64,000 bases of DNA from Neocallimastix lanati (nom. inval.). Lineage: Eukaryota; Neocallimastigomycota; Neocallimastigomycetes; Neocallimastigales; Neocallimastigaceae. Below, one piece after another: positions 1-10,969 of the stretch. Where the stretch lies: assembly GCA_016946835.1 (NCBI GenBank), contig JACVTC010000010.1, positions 2,088,001-2,152,000 on the forward strand, given 5' to 3'. The stretch's first letter is position 1, and the number at the start of each line of letters is the position of its first letter. The notes under the pieces are model-generated. The model was not told the DNA's origin, did no database searches, and saw nothing but the letters and a program-made list of their open reading frames with translations. The translations under genes and the position numbers were made by a program.

Positions 1-118
1 ATAAAAACCTAGTTATAATAATAATAATAATTTAAATATTTATCTTTTAATAAATAATAAAATAATTTCTAATAAAAAATATTTTACAAAATAAATTTTA
101 TCTAAACATTCTTTTATT
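1..118. other. AT-rich flank, no gene seen
   Basis: Low-complexity A/T sequence with short AAT runs. The integrase-like reading of El-1 stops just to the right, and nothing recognisable (LTR terminus, tract of purines) is visible here, so the 3' end of El-1 is either lost or lies outside the window. Confidence 0.6.
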
Positions 119-3100
119 TTACGTTAACATCATATAAGTCCAGATTTTAGTCATATCCGATGTGAATTGAACGCCATTATCCGTTGTAATGACTTGAGGA
201 ACTCCATGTCTAGCGAAAACATTTATTAAAAACTTAATGATGTCCTTATATGTAATATTTTCAGTAGTATCAGCCTCCACCCACTTAATGAAATAATCCA
301 CCGTAACAATTATATATTGGTTTTTATTACTAGTCTTTAAGGGGCCAATAATATCAAGTCCAAGATGAGTAAAAGGGTCTTCAACTTCTGTTGGAATGTT
401 TTTCGGTAGGTTCTGGATATGACTGAGGGCGATTTAACTGACATTTTTCGCATTTTGAGATTATTCGTTTTATATCGTTGACCAAATCATTCCAGTAGTA
501 ACTTTTTCTAAGTCTTTGATATGTTTTATAATAACCTTCATGGCCAACATGATGTGCTTCTAGAATTAATTTTAGTTTTTCATTTGTTTCGGTAACAAGT
601 TTTATATAATTATTTCCATCTATAAAATAATCTATACCATCAATCTTTGTGAATTTTTCTTCAATAAATTCTTTAATTACTTTAGAAAGTGAATCATTTT
701 CATCATCTTTATCCTATTTTATAGCTAATACCTTTTGTTCCTTAATCATTCTTCATTCTAGATAAAGCTTCGGCTACTACATTCTTTTTACCCTGCTCAT
801 AGCGAATATCCACTTTTAGCAAACTTGCAGTCAAACACCATCTTGTTTGTCGTGCATTATTCGGTTCCTTATTATTAAATAAACCCAGTAAAGGTTTGTG
901 ATCTGTAAAGACTATGGTTCAAAAGTGGCTTCCCATAATATAAGGTTTTAATTTAGTAATACAATAATATAAAGCCGTTCCTTCCAAATCGGTTATTCCA
1001 TAATTCTTTTCTGCTTTGGTTAAGCTACGGCTAATGAAATGAATCGGGTGTTCTATTTCTGACTCGTCTTTCTGCAGTAATACTCCACCAATACCTTCAT
1101 ATGATGCATCTGTACGAATAATGAATTCTTTGGAGAAATCGAGATATTTTAAAATAGGGACATTAATTAATTTTTCTTTTAATTTGATAAAACTTTGTTT
1201 TGTTCATTATTCCGTTTATATTTTACGCCTTTTCTTGATAGCTTACAAAGAGGAGCTGAGGCTTGAGCATATTCATTTATAAAGTTCCTATAATATCCTT
1301 CAGCGCCTAAGAATGATCTTAACTCATGTATATTAGTGGGTTCTTTCTAGGCTTTAATTGCTTCGATTTTACTATTTTGAGGACTAAGACCTTTAGTAGA
1401 AATCTTGTGACCAAGAACTTCAACTTCAGTTTGCATAAAATGACATTTTTTAATATTAGTTTTTAATTTATGTTCCTTGAAGATTGCTAATACTTGTTTT
1501 ATGTGTTGGATATGTTCTTCGACAGTTTTTGAATATATAAGTATATCATCAATAAAATTGAAAACACATTTTCCGATTAAAGGAAATAAAATTCTATTCA
1601 TTTCCCGTTGGAAGGTAGCCGGAGCTCCAGTCAATCCAAAAGGCATAACTTTGAATTGGTAGTTGCCATATTTGGTTGTAAAACTGATAATTTCAAAACT
1701 TTCTTCGTCCATCAGGATTTGATGGTATCCTGAGTATAGGTCCATGGTAGTAAAGATTTTGGCACCATCTAGACTATCAAATGTCTCGTCAATATACAGA
1801 AGGGCATAAGAGTCTTTTTCGGTTAGATCATTTACCATTCGGTAGTCCACACACAATCTCCATTTCCATTAGCCTTTGGGACCACAACAATAGGTGAAGA
1901 CCGTTTTGAATAAGATGGTACAACTAGCTTTTTCTTAATAAGTTTAATTAGTTCTTCATTAATAATATTAGATTTAAATTTGGTTACTCTGTAACATCAT
2001 TGTTTAACAGGTTTTGCGTTCGCTTTCAAGTTAATTTTATGAAGAGCCAAGTCTGACGGCGTTAATTCTTCAGAAGATGTTGCTATAATATCCAAGTTTT
2101 CTTCAAGTAATTTTACTATTACATCTCTATAATCTTTACAAAGACTTGCTAAAAATTTTTCATTATGGATATACTCTTGCGGAGATAGACCTTAAATTTT
2201 CTTTAATTCATTAGTTGTGTCTTCATCTTCAAGTATTTTCCTTATTATATATACTAATTTTTCTTCTTCTTTGCATCTATTATTAATAGGAGCTATAAAG
2301 TCGATTAGTCCTTGAGAATTAAATTGGCATAAACTATATCTTATAGGATGGATAAAAAGATTGTGTTCTACTTGAGTTTGGAAATTAATCAACAAATCAT
2401 AAAATGGATCATCATCATCAATTATTCGAAAATCTATTATCATTTTATAATCATTAATCTTAACAGGTATTCGTACAATGATTCCTTCCGAATACTCATC
2501 ATTCTTTGTCGCTAAACGTATCCTTCCACGACTAATACCTACTTCTTCATAATTTCCAGGTAATTTTTCATAAAAAGTTTTTGTGATAACAGATTACTAC
2601 AAGAATCAATTAGTGCTTTACCAGGATTTTCATCTACTGTTACATCAACCATGGCAATATCTTCTTCTGAGGTTTCCTTTCTTTTGCTAATATAAGAGTG
2701 ATCAATATTATTTTCCAAAGTAGCAGCAGCAATAGTATTGTTTAATGCACCTATAATTTTCTTTTCAGGTTTTTCTAATTTTAATCCTTGACTTACTTGA
2801 CTTCTGACTTTTGAAGAAACATTGAGGAGCTGACCGTAACTAATAATGCACTTGGTTTCATTCAATTCTTGTAATATATCATATTCTTCCTGATCCTTAC
2901 ACATCTTGATGATCCTAAGCATTCTACTAATTGTTGCTTTTTCTTTAGGCTCTTGAAAATCTATGAGCTTCTGTAAAGTAATATTCTCTTGACCTTCGTC
3001 ATTAAGCTTTTCAGGAACTTCAATAACTTCCATTTCATTGATTTGTTTTGTTTTAATAAACTTATCGTTTTCATCATCGATTAATTTATTTAATTGTTGA

Positions 3101-3600
3101 TGCACTTTATCACTAGTAGTACTAATGATATTTTTTTGTTTTGAAGAATCTAGACTTTGTTTTTCTCTTATAGTAATATTATCCTCACTTTCCTTCCTTT
3201 TTCCCTTGTTATTTCCAAAGTTAGCTCTTTCTTTGTTCCGAATTTATTTTTCTTTGGTTATCTCAATATTTATATTAGGCTGCGCCATTATCGAAGGATG
3301 TAGTTGAATTTTATTTTTAATGATTATTCTATTTTCTATTTCCTTCTCTTTTATCTTTTTTATTGCAGGAGTTCTTATTGGGGTAGGATTATCTTTGAGA
3401 CTTTTACGTTGTCTCTTTTCATTATTTTTACTAGTTTCAACATTAGTCGTCAACTTCCTTTTTGTTGCACTAACTCTAAATTCTACATCATTCTCATTAT
3501 CGGATTCTTTGTGAGTTTCATTAATATAGGAAGCATCTTCTTTTTCTTCCTTATTATAATCTTTTGTACTACTAGGACTAGATTTATATTGTAATGAAGC
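119..3600 (-). pseudogene. El-1 pol remnant (protease, RT, RNase H, integrase core)
   Basis: Reading the minus strand from right to left shows a protease-like stretch near 2539-3105 with an IDSCSN signature, an RT block near 1347-1856 (VDYRMVND, DLYSGYHQIL, FNFIDDILIYS), an RNase H block near 790-1150 and an integrase block near 119-700 with the VDYF.KWVEA and TTDNGVQFTSD motifs. These are the catalytic domains of a gypsy polyprotein, which would copy the element RNA and insert the DNA. The frame is interrupted many times, so this is a fossil and not an expressed gene. Confidence 0.88.
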
Positions 3601-3648
3601 TATTTTATTTTATTAGGGAGTTCTTCCTCTCCCTTTTAGTGGTTTAAA
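3594..3648 (-). promoter_or_regulatory. El-1 gag/pol frameshift signal
   Basis: In element sense: slippery TTTAAAC (3648-3642), 8-nt spacer containing the gag stop (3641-3634), then a 5-bp stem GGGAG/CTCCC (3633-3629 with 3620-3616) and the 8-nt loop AGGAAGAA. The loop GAAG can pair with CTTC at 3599-3596. Geometry is identical to that of El-8, El-9, El-10 and El-11. The -1 frameshift function is inferred from the classical X-XXY-YYZ heptamer plus downstream structure. Confidence 0.75.
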
Positions 3649-4524
3649 GATTTACCACTATAAATCCGTTTCTTGTTTTCTTGAATAATTGCATTTAACT
3701 TAGGACAATTATACTGCAAATGTCCTGGATCGCTACAATAAAAACAGGCTTTAATGGTAAGATTTTTCATTTTTTTTGTTAAGTCCTCTAACTCGAAGTC
3801 TTATTTCCTTTTGGACTTCTAACTTCATAATTATCTCTCACTACCTTTCTGTTGTTTTGATAATGATTCCTGATATTTATTATGGGGTTAACAATTTCAG
3901 ATGAGTATTCTTTTGAGGGTCTCAAAGTCATTACTCTATCAACCTTTTCTGCAATGTCAAACGCCCGATTTAAAGAAATGTCATCTTTAAGAGAGACCCT
4001 TTTCTAAGCTTCTTCATGTTCCTAAGAGTATCAATATAATCGAGAACACTGACACGCTTCTTTCTTTTCTTATCTAATTTCAAGTATATGGATCGGAAAC
4101 GAGTATTAAAGTCTTTTACTCGCTCATTTCTTTTAATTCTTAAGGCACGGAGCTCACGAAGTAACATACTCTGGTCTACTTTAAGACCATAAAAAGTTTC
4201 TAGTGCTTCTACAATTTCCTTTAAGGAAGGATATTGATCCTTTTTCTTTTCTTCTGAATCAGATTCTTCTTCTTCGTCCTCACTTTCTGATTCAGAATCG
4301 GTACTGTAACTGTCAATTAAATCCTGAATAACTTCGCGAGGCTCTCTAGTAGACGTGAGTAAGCAGGCAGTAAAAATCGTTTTGGGATCAGTAACTTCCT
4401 CAATTTCTATCCATAATTGGATTTCTGATTCCCAAGATTTAATATGGAGATTTTCCTTTGAAATTTTCTCGATACCTTTTAATTCCTTTTTTAATTTTTT
4501 AAAATTGATTTTATTTTCAGCCAT
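3634..4524 (-). pseudogene. El-1 gag remnant with zinc knuckle
   Basis: The N-terminal half starts with MAENKINFKKLKKELK, aligning with the El-10 gag start; I therefore place the start at 4524, although the open frame reaches 4563. An acidic Ser/Glu/Asp stretch follows, then a helical capsid-like region (LKKLRKGS). A CCHC knuckle (CFYCSDPGHLQYNC) is readable around 3700-3750 just before the gag end. Gag would form the particle shell and bind element RNA. The frame is broken in this copy. Confidence 0.82.
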
Positions 4525-4642
4525 TTGAAAATTTAAAAATGGTATTAATGCTATGATATCCAATTTAAAAAAATATGTTTAAAAATATATTTAATAATAA
4601 TTAAAAATAAATTTATCTTCGTTTTATAATATAATTATGTAC

Positions 4643-4800
4643 TCAGAAAACCCTCTGATAATCCAATTCTTTATTCTAATAATATTTCAGACTCAGAATC
4701 TCTCTCTGAAAATCTGATAAATTAATTCAGACTCGAAAACACCCTTCGAAAATCTGAAACAAAAAAAAATTAAAATTCAAATTTAAAAACGCAATTTGAA
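4643..4800 (-). repeat. El-1 leader hairpin array (four units)
   Basis: Four short hairpins lie upstream of gag: TCAG/CTGA with an 8-nt loop (4643-4658), TCAG/CTGA with a 9-nt loop (4693-4709), TCGA/TCGA with a 9-nt loop (4733-4749) and an 8-bp TTCAAATT/AATTTGAA with a 9-nt loop (4776-4800). The middle two also have an outer CAGA/TCTG stem separated by a small asymmetric bulge. Stem sequence changes while loop length is held. Confidence 0.65.
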
Positions 4801-4810
4801 AATCTGAAAC

Positions 4811-5079
4811 TTTTTATTATGAATTTTAATATTTATTATATTCTCTTAAGCATTAATACACATAATATATATATCTTAATTTTTTTTTAATTTATTTTGT
4901 AGTAATAACTTCATTATTTAATTTTATTTAATATATTTATTTTCTTTATTAAAATAATTAATATCACATAAAACAAAATGTATAAATACTTAAATAATAA
5001 TAATAATATATAAAAACTAGGTAAATAATAATAAGGTAAATAATAATATATATAAACTAGGTAAATTCCGTTATTGAAC
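4811..5079. other. AT-rich spacer, no gene
   Basis: Simple A/T sequence. The motif AACTAGGTAAAT occurs twice (about 5008 and 5057), flanking a short duplicated AAT-rich block. No LTR terminus can be assigned. Confidence 0.5.
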
Positions 5080-6245
5080 AATACCTAAGATGCTATGCTA
5101 ATTTTCGTGATTCTGACTGGTCAAAATATTTATTCCTTGTAGAAATTAGTTATAATAATATAGTACAAGAGAACAATTAAACATTCCCCATTTTTTGTAA
5201 ATTATTGCTATAATCCAAGACATTCACCTGCAATTCCTAGTAGTTTAAATGTACCACGGACTGATGAAATAATAAAAGATTTTTCAGAATTTGCCAAAGA
5301 ACTTAAAGGAAGAAAGTAAGAAACAAGAACAATTTGCAAATAAACATCGATCTGAAGCACCAAATTTTAAACTTATTAAAAAGTTCAATGAGAATTAATA
5401 GCTATACTTTATATATTTTATTATTATCAATATTACTATTATCATTTATATTTTAATATTTTTATTTTATAAAAAAAAACATATATCTTAGATAATTTCT
5501 TTTTATATTCTATATTTTTAAATCTAAATTTTTCATGTATTTTATTATTAACATGTGCTTGAAAATTTACTCATATATAATTCCTTAATTAAAAATTTAT
5601 TTGATATATTATAATATAGATTAGTTTATTTTATTATTTTAAAAAAAAAAAAATTAAACTTAAGATTCGTCTGGCATCCCAACCCTTGAGGAGGACCATG
5701 TAACGAATACTAAAATTTGTGAAAGGGAATCTTGCAATAGCTTTTAGAGCTATAGCCATTAATAGAAATACTCTAGTTCGACTCATACCTAAACCTATTT
5801 TTTAAATATTTTATTTTCATTGATCTAGTTAATTTTTTCTGTATTTTCTTTAAGAATTTCATAGAAATTCTTAATAATTAAATTGAATTTTTAATTTTAG
5901 TTTATCCTTTCTTCAATTAGTTTCTAATTTAACCAAGAAAATCAGTTTTAAATTATTTTTCTAAAATTCTAAAATTTTCGAAAATCATGCAAACTGTTTT
6001 TCCATAAAAAGTATAAATACGAATAATATTTTCTCTAAAAAAAATATTTTTTTAATTTCATGCTTTTATTAATCAATTAATTTATAATAAGTAATATGAT
6101 ATATTACAAAATTAATTAAATAATTAATTAATAATTACTTTAATAAATTTTAAATTAATAAATTAACAAACCAAATTTTTTTTATAAAACACTTTTTTAC
6201 TTATTGTTAATTTTCAGTGTTGCCGAGTGCCTCTATCACTTTACA
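5080..6245 (+). mobile_element. El-2: Ty3/gypsy 3'-end fragment with LTR, broken
   Basis: At 5080-5395 a plus-strand reading gives a gypsy integrase C-terminal core (IEQYLRCYANFRDSDW, then SYNN, then PAIPSSLNVPRTDE), resembling the Tf1-like LEQYLRCY..W segment of El-7. It is followed by spacer, a purine-rich tract (GAGGAGGACCA, 5688-5698) and an LTR-like segment. The remainder of the element is absent. A few breaks are visible even in this short piece. Confidence 0.75.
5699..6245 (+). repeat. El-2 putative 3' LTR
   Basis: Starts TGTAACGAATAC directly after a polypurine tract and can be closed at CTTTACA (6245), giving TG...CA over about 547 bp. It holds a TATAAATA box near 6012 preceded by AAAAAG, the same promoter core seen in the other LTRs of this window. 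The right boundary is a guess because there is no second copy. Confidence 0.5.
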
Positions 6246-6699
6246 ATAATAATATGTAATTAAAATTTAATATATATAATTAATTGTTGATAATTTAACT
6301 TTATACAAGTAAATTTTAAAACAATAATATTAATTAATAATTAGTATATGATAAAATTAATAAAATGATTCATAATGGTAAATATAATTTTAAAAGATAA
6401 TGAACTTTAAATCATAATTATTTATTAATGAATAATAATTATTTTTGAAAATAATTATAATTCTTCATATTTTAGATTCGTTACAATAGTTCAAAAAATA
6501 ACAAGAATTTCTTGGTATTTCTTATGTTTAATTAAAAAAATCCATTCATTATATTATTAATATTAGTTTTTCTTTTTTTAAAAATTTTGATTTATAAGCA
6601 TACCATATCAATTTGAAAATGAAACAAAATAGTATTAATTATTTAAATAGTACAATTGCCATATTTATTGTTTTTATTAATAATCATTTAGTAAGTACG
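6246..6699. other. AT-rich, nothing recognised
   Basis: A/T-rich sequence on both strands without a coherent reading or a repeated terminus that I can support. Confidence 0.5.
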
Positions 6700-7740
6700 T
6701 TTAAAATTAATATTCCTATTAATTTAATGTTTTAAAGGTTACCTTTTATTCATTACCTGCTAAAATGTTACACTTCTTTCATTAGCTTTTAAAATGTGTT
6801 TGTCTAAAAGGAGTTTCTGGTTTCTTTTTTAAATGTGATACCATTAACTTTATATTTTCATAGAAATTGAATATTTGTATATTTACATTTTTATTCGTTG
6901 CAAAATTTTCTATTTATGTATAAAGCAGTATATTGTCAATTAATAATATAAATTTGATTTTATATTTAATTTTAAAGTATTTCTTTGTTATACTAGTACC
7001 TTTAACAAAGGTTTATTTTTAATTACAAATTCTGGCAATTTCATTCTTTATATAGCATATTTTTGCAAGTATTATAAATACGATTCAAATTTTCTTTAAA
7101 TTATGTAATGTTTTCCCTAATATTAATTACACTATTATTAGTTCTATGAGGCTTATTAGTTTAAGGGATTGTAAGATTGAATTAAATATTTAAATCTATA
7201 AAGTGTTGATCGGGTGATTGATTGATTAATTGGTTTAACATATTAATGTATGAAAATACCGCATTAGGCAAGTTATCAATCAGATTATTGGATTTTTGTA
7301 TTTATGAAACAAAGAAAATATTCTTCCAATATCACCTTCTCTGTTTGATTATAGCTTTTAGTATGATTAACATCGTAAAATTAATTATTGAAGTAAGCAT
7401 AAATAATTCCAGAAATCAGTATTGAATTGAGTACCATTATTAGAAATTATAAAGTCAAGCAAATTATGAATTCTCTAAATATTTGAAATAAAAGTATTAG
7501 TATCGAGAGAAGCAAAAGGATGAAAATCTGAAGTAAATAAAGTGAATCATCTTAGTAAGTCGATTAAAAATAACCATAAAAGTAGTCACATCTATTTAGG
7601 AGCATATAGAATAAAATCTATTAATATATTAAAGAAATTCGTACTATCCAATAATAATTCAATATTATGAGGAAATGTTAAGTTTTTATGTTCTGTACAT
7701 GTTATAAATTTATGGCAAACATCTTCTAAATAATGTTGTC
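6700..7740 (-). mobile_element. El-3: eroded gypsy (Tf1-like) integrase fossil
   Basis: From 7740 down to about 7222 the minus strand reads as a worn gypsy integrase: a zinc-binding/linker part, then an LTKM-like stretch, FISNI.RIHNLLDFIISNNGTQFNTDFWNYLC (compare IVSDRGSQFTSEFWTRLC in El-7), then a TEKV..EEYFLCFIN block matching TERVNGILEQFLRCYIN. 6700-7221 may hold worn C-terminal sequence, but that is weak. Many breaks; old. Confidence 0.65.
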
Positions 7741-7969
7741 ATTCTTTAAGTGCAACTTTAAATCTGAAAGAATTAATATACTTTATTGGTTATTATATCA
7801 ATGTATCATTTTTAATCTATGTTTTCATAATTTTTTTTTAAATTTAATGAATTACATTGAATTTTTAAAATATAAATTTTATATAAATAAACATATTTAT
7901 ACAAAATTATTTTATAAAAATAATTTATACCAAATAAACAATTAATCTATATTAATTAACCCAATTTCC
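7741..7969. other. AT-rich spacer
   Basis: A/T-rich sequence between two fossil fragments. A short plus-strand open frame here is Ile/Asn/Lys/Phe-rich and looks like base composition rather than a gene. Confidence 0.5.
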
Positions 7970-8720
7970 TAATAAAACCAGAGATTTCTTAAAACCATTG
8001 TCTTCTAGCTTATTTGTGTTTATAGAGAGCCTTTTGTAATAATCCAGATTTTCGGCAATTGAAGTTTTTATCACCAATTGGAATTTGAACATAAATTTTC
8101 TCATCTAAATTAGTATTTAAATATGCAGCTTTAATATCGGTTTGTCTTAATCTAATTTATATATTAATGCAATAGTAATTAGCAAATGTTAATTTAAAAC
8201 TATTCATTTCTATTATAGGAAAATAGGTACATGTATAATCAATTCCTTTAATTTAACAAAACCTCTGACAGTCAATCTTACTTTATATATGCCATTATCT
8301 TTAATGATAAAAATTCATTTAACATCGAATGGTTTAATGACAATGGTTTCCACAATTTTCATAATATTATTTTCAAATAAATTTTATAATTCTTTGTTTA
8401 TTTAATCTTTCCATTTGTTGGAATTTTCTGAATTAATAGTTTCTTCATAATTCTTTGGAATTAACATATTAATATTATTTACTCTTTTTCTTTTGCAGCT
8501 TTCATTTCATCTGAATCTGTTTCCTCTTACAAATTGATTTGTTTAATGTTGGTGTTCTATCCTTCATTTTTCTTTCTTCATTGGATTGATAATTTTTTCT
8601 TTTCTTTTTAGATAGATTTTTGTTTTTTCTTTATAAATTATTTCCTTTTTGTTTACTTGTTTATAGATAGCTTATTATTCTTCTTAATATTAAATTTTAT
8701 ATCCTATTCTTTGGTTTTCC
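7970..8720 (-). mobile_element. El-4: eroded Ty1/copia reverse-transcriptase fossil
   Basis: The minus strand reads, with many interruptions, NSNKWKD, then VKPFDVK.IFIIKDNGIYK.RLTVRG, then DIKAAYLN..LDEKIYVQIPIG and a KALY-like block. These are the WVFKIK...YKARLVV, DIKAAYLNA and ALYGLKQ motifs of copia RT, also seen in El-6. It ends abruptly near 7975. Old and heavily broken; unrelated in frame or position to El-3. Confidence 0.7.
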
Positions 8721-8837
8721 TTAAATTTACTTTTATCTAAAGTTTCCAAATTTCTAAAATTGACTTCATACTCATTTTCAGAATTATAGTCTTTAGTCTA
8801 GGCTATATTAAATAAAGTATACACGTGATTGTCATAT

Positions 8838-9223
8838 TGATATGCGGGACTTTTATGTACAATAATTTATAAGCAGTGGGTATTAAATGATGGTAGTTTA
8901 GTAAATTTTACTAACAAAATTATAATATTCGTACAATTAAAATAATAATTCTAATACCTAAAAATTTACAAGAGAGTTCCCTATTTCTAATATAAGTAAT
9001 CTAATCTATTTATAAGAAATAGGTATTATATTAATTATATATTCTAATATATAGAACTATATTAATTTCATATGAATTAAAGTATTATAATTATTATAAT
9101 TATAATAATACATATTGAAATAAAATAAAATAAAATAATTATTATCAAAAAGATATAAATTTAATATTTAATAATTAATATTAAATATACAAATATGTTA
9201 CTACACATATTTGTTTTATATCA
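8838..9223 (+). repeat. LTR-like repeat, copy 1 of the El-5 family
   Basis: Begins TGATATGCGGGAC and ends TTTTATATCA (TG...CA, 386 bp). Positions 8846-9223 match 24608-24985 over 378 bp with few differences and no net length change. Its first bases recur at 9228 and, in altered form, at 10613. It probably represents a terminal repeat of El-5 or a solo LTR beside it; orientation is not certain. Confidence 0.6.
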
Positions 9224-9365
9224 ATATTGATATGCGGGACTTTTATGTGCTACTAATTTTTTATAGTATCGTTATATTTAATTAACCTTTATTAATATAT
9301 TTTAATTTATAAAACCCAATTAACCAAGGGTCTTCTCCAAATTACAATAAAGAAGAGTAGTTATA

Positions 9366-9779
9366 TGAAATCTTGTTGGAAATAAAGTTTGAAATATTAA
9401 ATAATGTTTTTATTATTAATTCTATATATTATAAATATTTATTATGTAAAAATATATTATTATTATTTTATATATTTGTTATGTATAATATTAGTGGCGC
9501 ATGTATGACGTACACTAAATATTAGCATATTACTAATTTATATATTACATTTACATTAAATAAGTTATATTATTTTATATTTAAATATTAAATTTTAGCT
9601 TAATTAAAAATATGTAGTTAATTAATTAATAAATAAAAAAAAAGTGATCAATTTAAATTCACTTTACAAAAGATTAATAGTCTCAGTAATGACTCAGTTA
9701 TAATAGTCATATTTAATTGTTTTTATTGTTAATAAGAGTTTTTATTTTTAAGTTTTCATATTTAAAAATACTAAAAATT
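9366..9779 (+). other. El-5 leader, AT-rich
   Basis: No gene. It contains one less AT-biased spot (GTGGCGCATGTATGACG, about 9494) and a short inverted pair, GTGATCAATTTAAATTCAC (about 9642), of unknown use. Confidence 0.4.
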
Positions 9780-10615
9780 TAAATTTTAAAACGCAGTTCA
9801 GAAATCCAATAGTTGAACCAACAATCAATAATCTAGTATCAAAAAGGGTATTAGATTCAGACTATTATCCAATTTGGGCAGACGACTTGAACCTGCTATT
9901 GTGCACTTTTGGTTTAGAAAGCTATATCCATAGCGAAAACCTACAAATAATAACTGCAGATGACCCAAATTACAACAACAATTGTATAAAGGTCCAAGGT
10001 ACATCAGACCTTTACTACAAAGAAAATGTTAATAAAACAATGATTAAAAACGACAATAAAGCAAAATGGTTCATATGTCTCAATTTAGACGATGAAACCA
10101 AAAGAAAAATAATTTTTAATACCTTTACTGCGTATGAAATCTGGAAGCTACTCAAGGGAACTTTTCAGAAGGGAAAAGAAGAAAGAAAAGAAATTCTAAA
10201 AACTGAACTAGGAAAGCTAAGATATGACCTAGATAAGGATTTTGAAAATTTTCTCTCCGGAATGGAAAACCTATTCTTTCAACTGAAAGAACTGGGAACT
10301 GAGCCTTCTGATGAACAAAAATTTAACTACCTGTTTAAGGCACTACCACGGAACTTAACTCAAAAAGTGAATATAATGGTCTTCCTTGATAATTGGGAAG
10401 AATGTAAAAAACATCTAATTAAGGTAATTCCAAGGTATAAGTTCCTTACTAAAGATAAAACAAATCTTAAAGCTTTTAATACCACTACAATTGGAGTAAA
10501 AAGGAATTACAAAAACATTGGTAATAATTCTAATTCAAAAGGAAGAAACAAAAGGATTATCAAATGTTATAAATGTAACGGATTAGGACATATATCACGT
10601 GACTGTCCAAAGTGA
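9780..10615 (+). CDS. El-5 copia-type Gag with zinc knuckle
   Basis: The frame is open from about 9780 to the stop at 10615; no ATG is evident at its 5' end, and I read the similarity from LDSDYYPIWADDLNLLLCTFGL (about 9857), the usual start of copia gag. The middle has the helical UBN2-type gag fold motifs (AKWFICLNLDDETKRKI, EIWKLLKGTFQKG, LGKLRYDLDKDFENFLSGMENLFFQLKELG) and the C-terminus a CCHC knuckle, CYKCNGLGHISRDC. Gag packages element RNA. The stop codon is the TGA that also opens the downstream repeat, so no pol frame could follow. It is the only long open part of an otherwise old element. Confidence 0.75.
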
Positions 10616-10649
10616 TATGGGGGATGATATGTGCAATAATTTTTAATAG

Positions 10650-10960
10650 TGAGAAAAGTATGTGTGTTTTTTATAATAAACTTTATTTAATTTTTGTATT
10701 TAGTTAATACATAAATTTTATTAATGTAAAGAACTCATTTTTTAAGATAATAAAAATAATTATTTTTATAGTAAAAATTACATATTTAATCATGTGATAA
10801 TTCTATGAATTAATACACATAGATAAATGTTACACAACATAAAAATATAAGAATAAAATATTAATATAAGATAAAAATATAATATTGATAATAATATAAG
10901 AATATAAAAATATAATTTTAATAATATAAAAATATAAAATAAAATGTGATTATTTTAACA
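10650..10960 (-). repeat. El-6 3' LTR
   Basis: 311 bp, TGAGAAAA...TTTTAACA on the plus strand, matching 23618-23928 with about one difference. It is preceded (in element sense) by the polypurine tract at 10961-10969. Confidence 0.95.
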
Positions 10961-10969
10961 TTCCCCCCT
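10961..10969 (-). other. El-6 polypurine tract
   Basis: AGGGGGGAA in element sense immediately before the 3' LTR, the standard plus-strand primer position. Confidence 0.8.

Larger units (their letters stand above)
119..4810 (-). mobile_element. El-1: Ty3/gypsy LTR retrotransposon fossil, broken
   Basis: Minus-strand gypsy copy with parts in canonical order: leader (about 4800-4525), gag with a CX2CX4HX4C knuckle, protease-like region, reverse transcriptase, RNase H and the start of integrase. It is the same family as El-10: the RT block, the integrase block around the TTDNG motif and the gag N-terminus (KKLKKELK) align almost word for word. It is clearly broken, with roughly ten or more interruptions across the coding part, and neither LTR is visible. 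Protein similarity to El-10 remains high, so it is older than El-10 but not ancient. Confidence 0.9.

Noticed and set aside
3125-3594. Plus-strand open frames with hydrophobic predicted proteins
   Set aside because: They are antisense to the El-1 linker and rich in Phe/Ile/Leu only because the sense strand is Lys/Asn-rich.
5735-5805. tRNA-like TTCGACTC box at the start of the El-2 LTR
   Set aside because: The flanking bases do not pair as a T-stem and no acceptor or anticodon stem can be drawn.
7222-7945. Two plus-strand open frames of 60-70 codons
   Set aside because: The first is antisense to the eroded integrase of El-3; the second is composition-driven. No domain in either.
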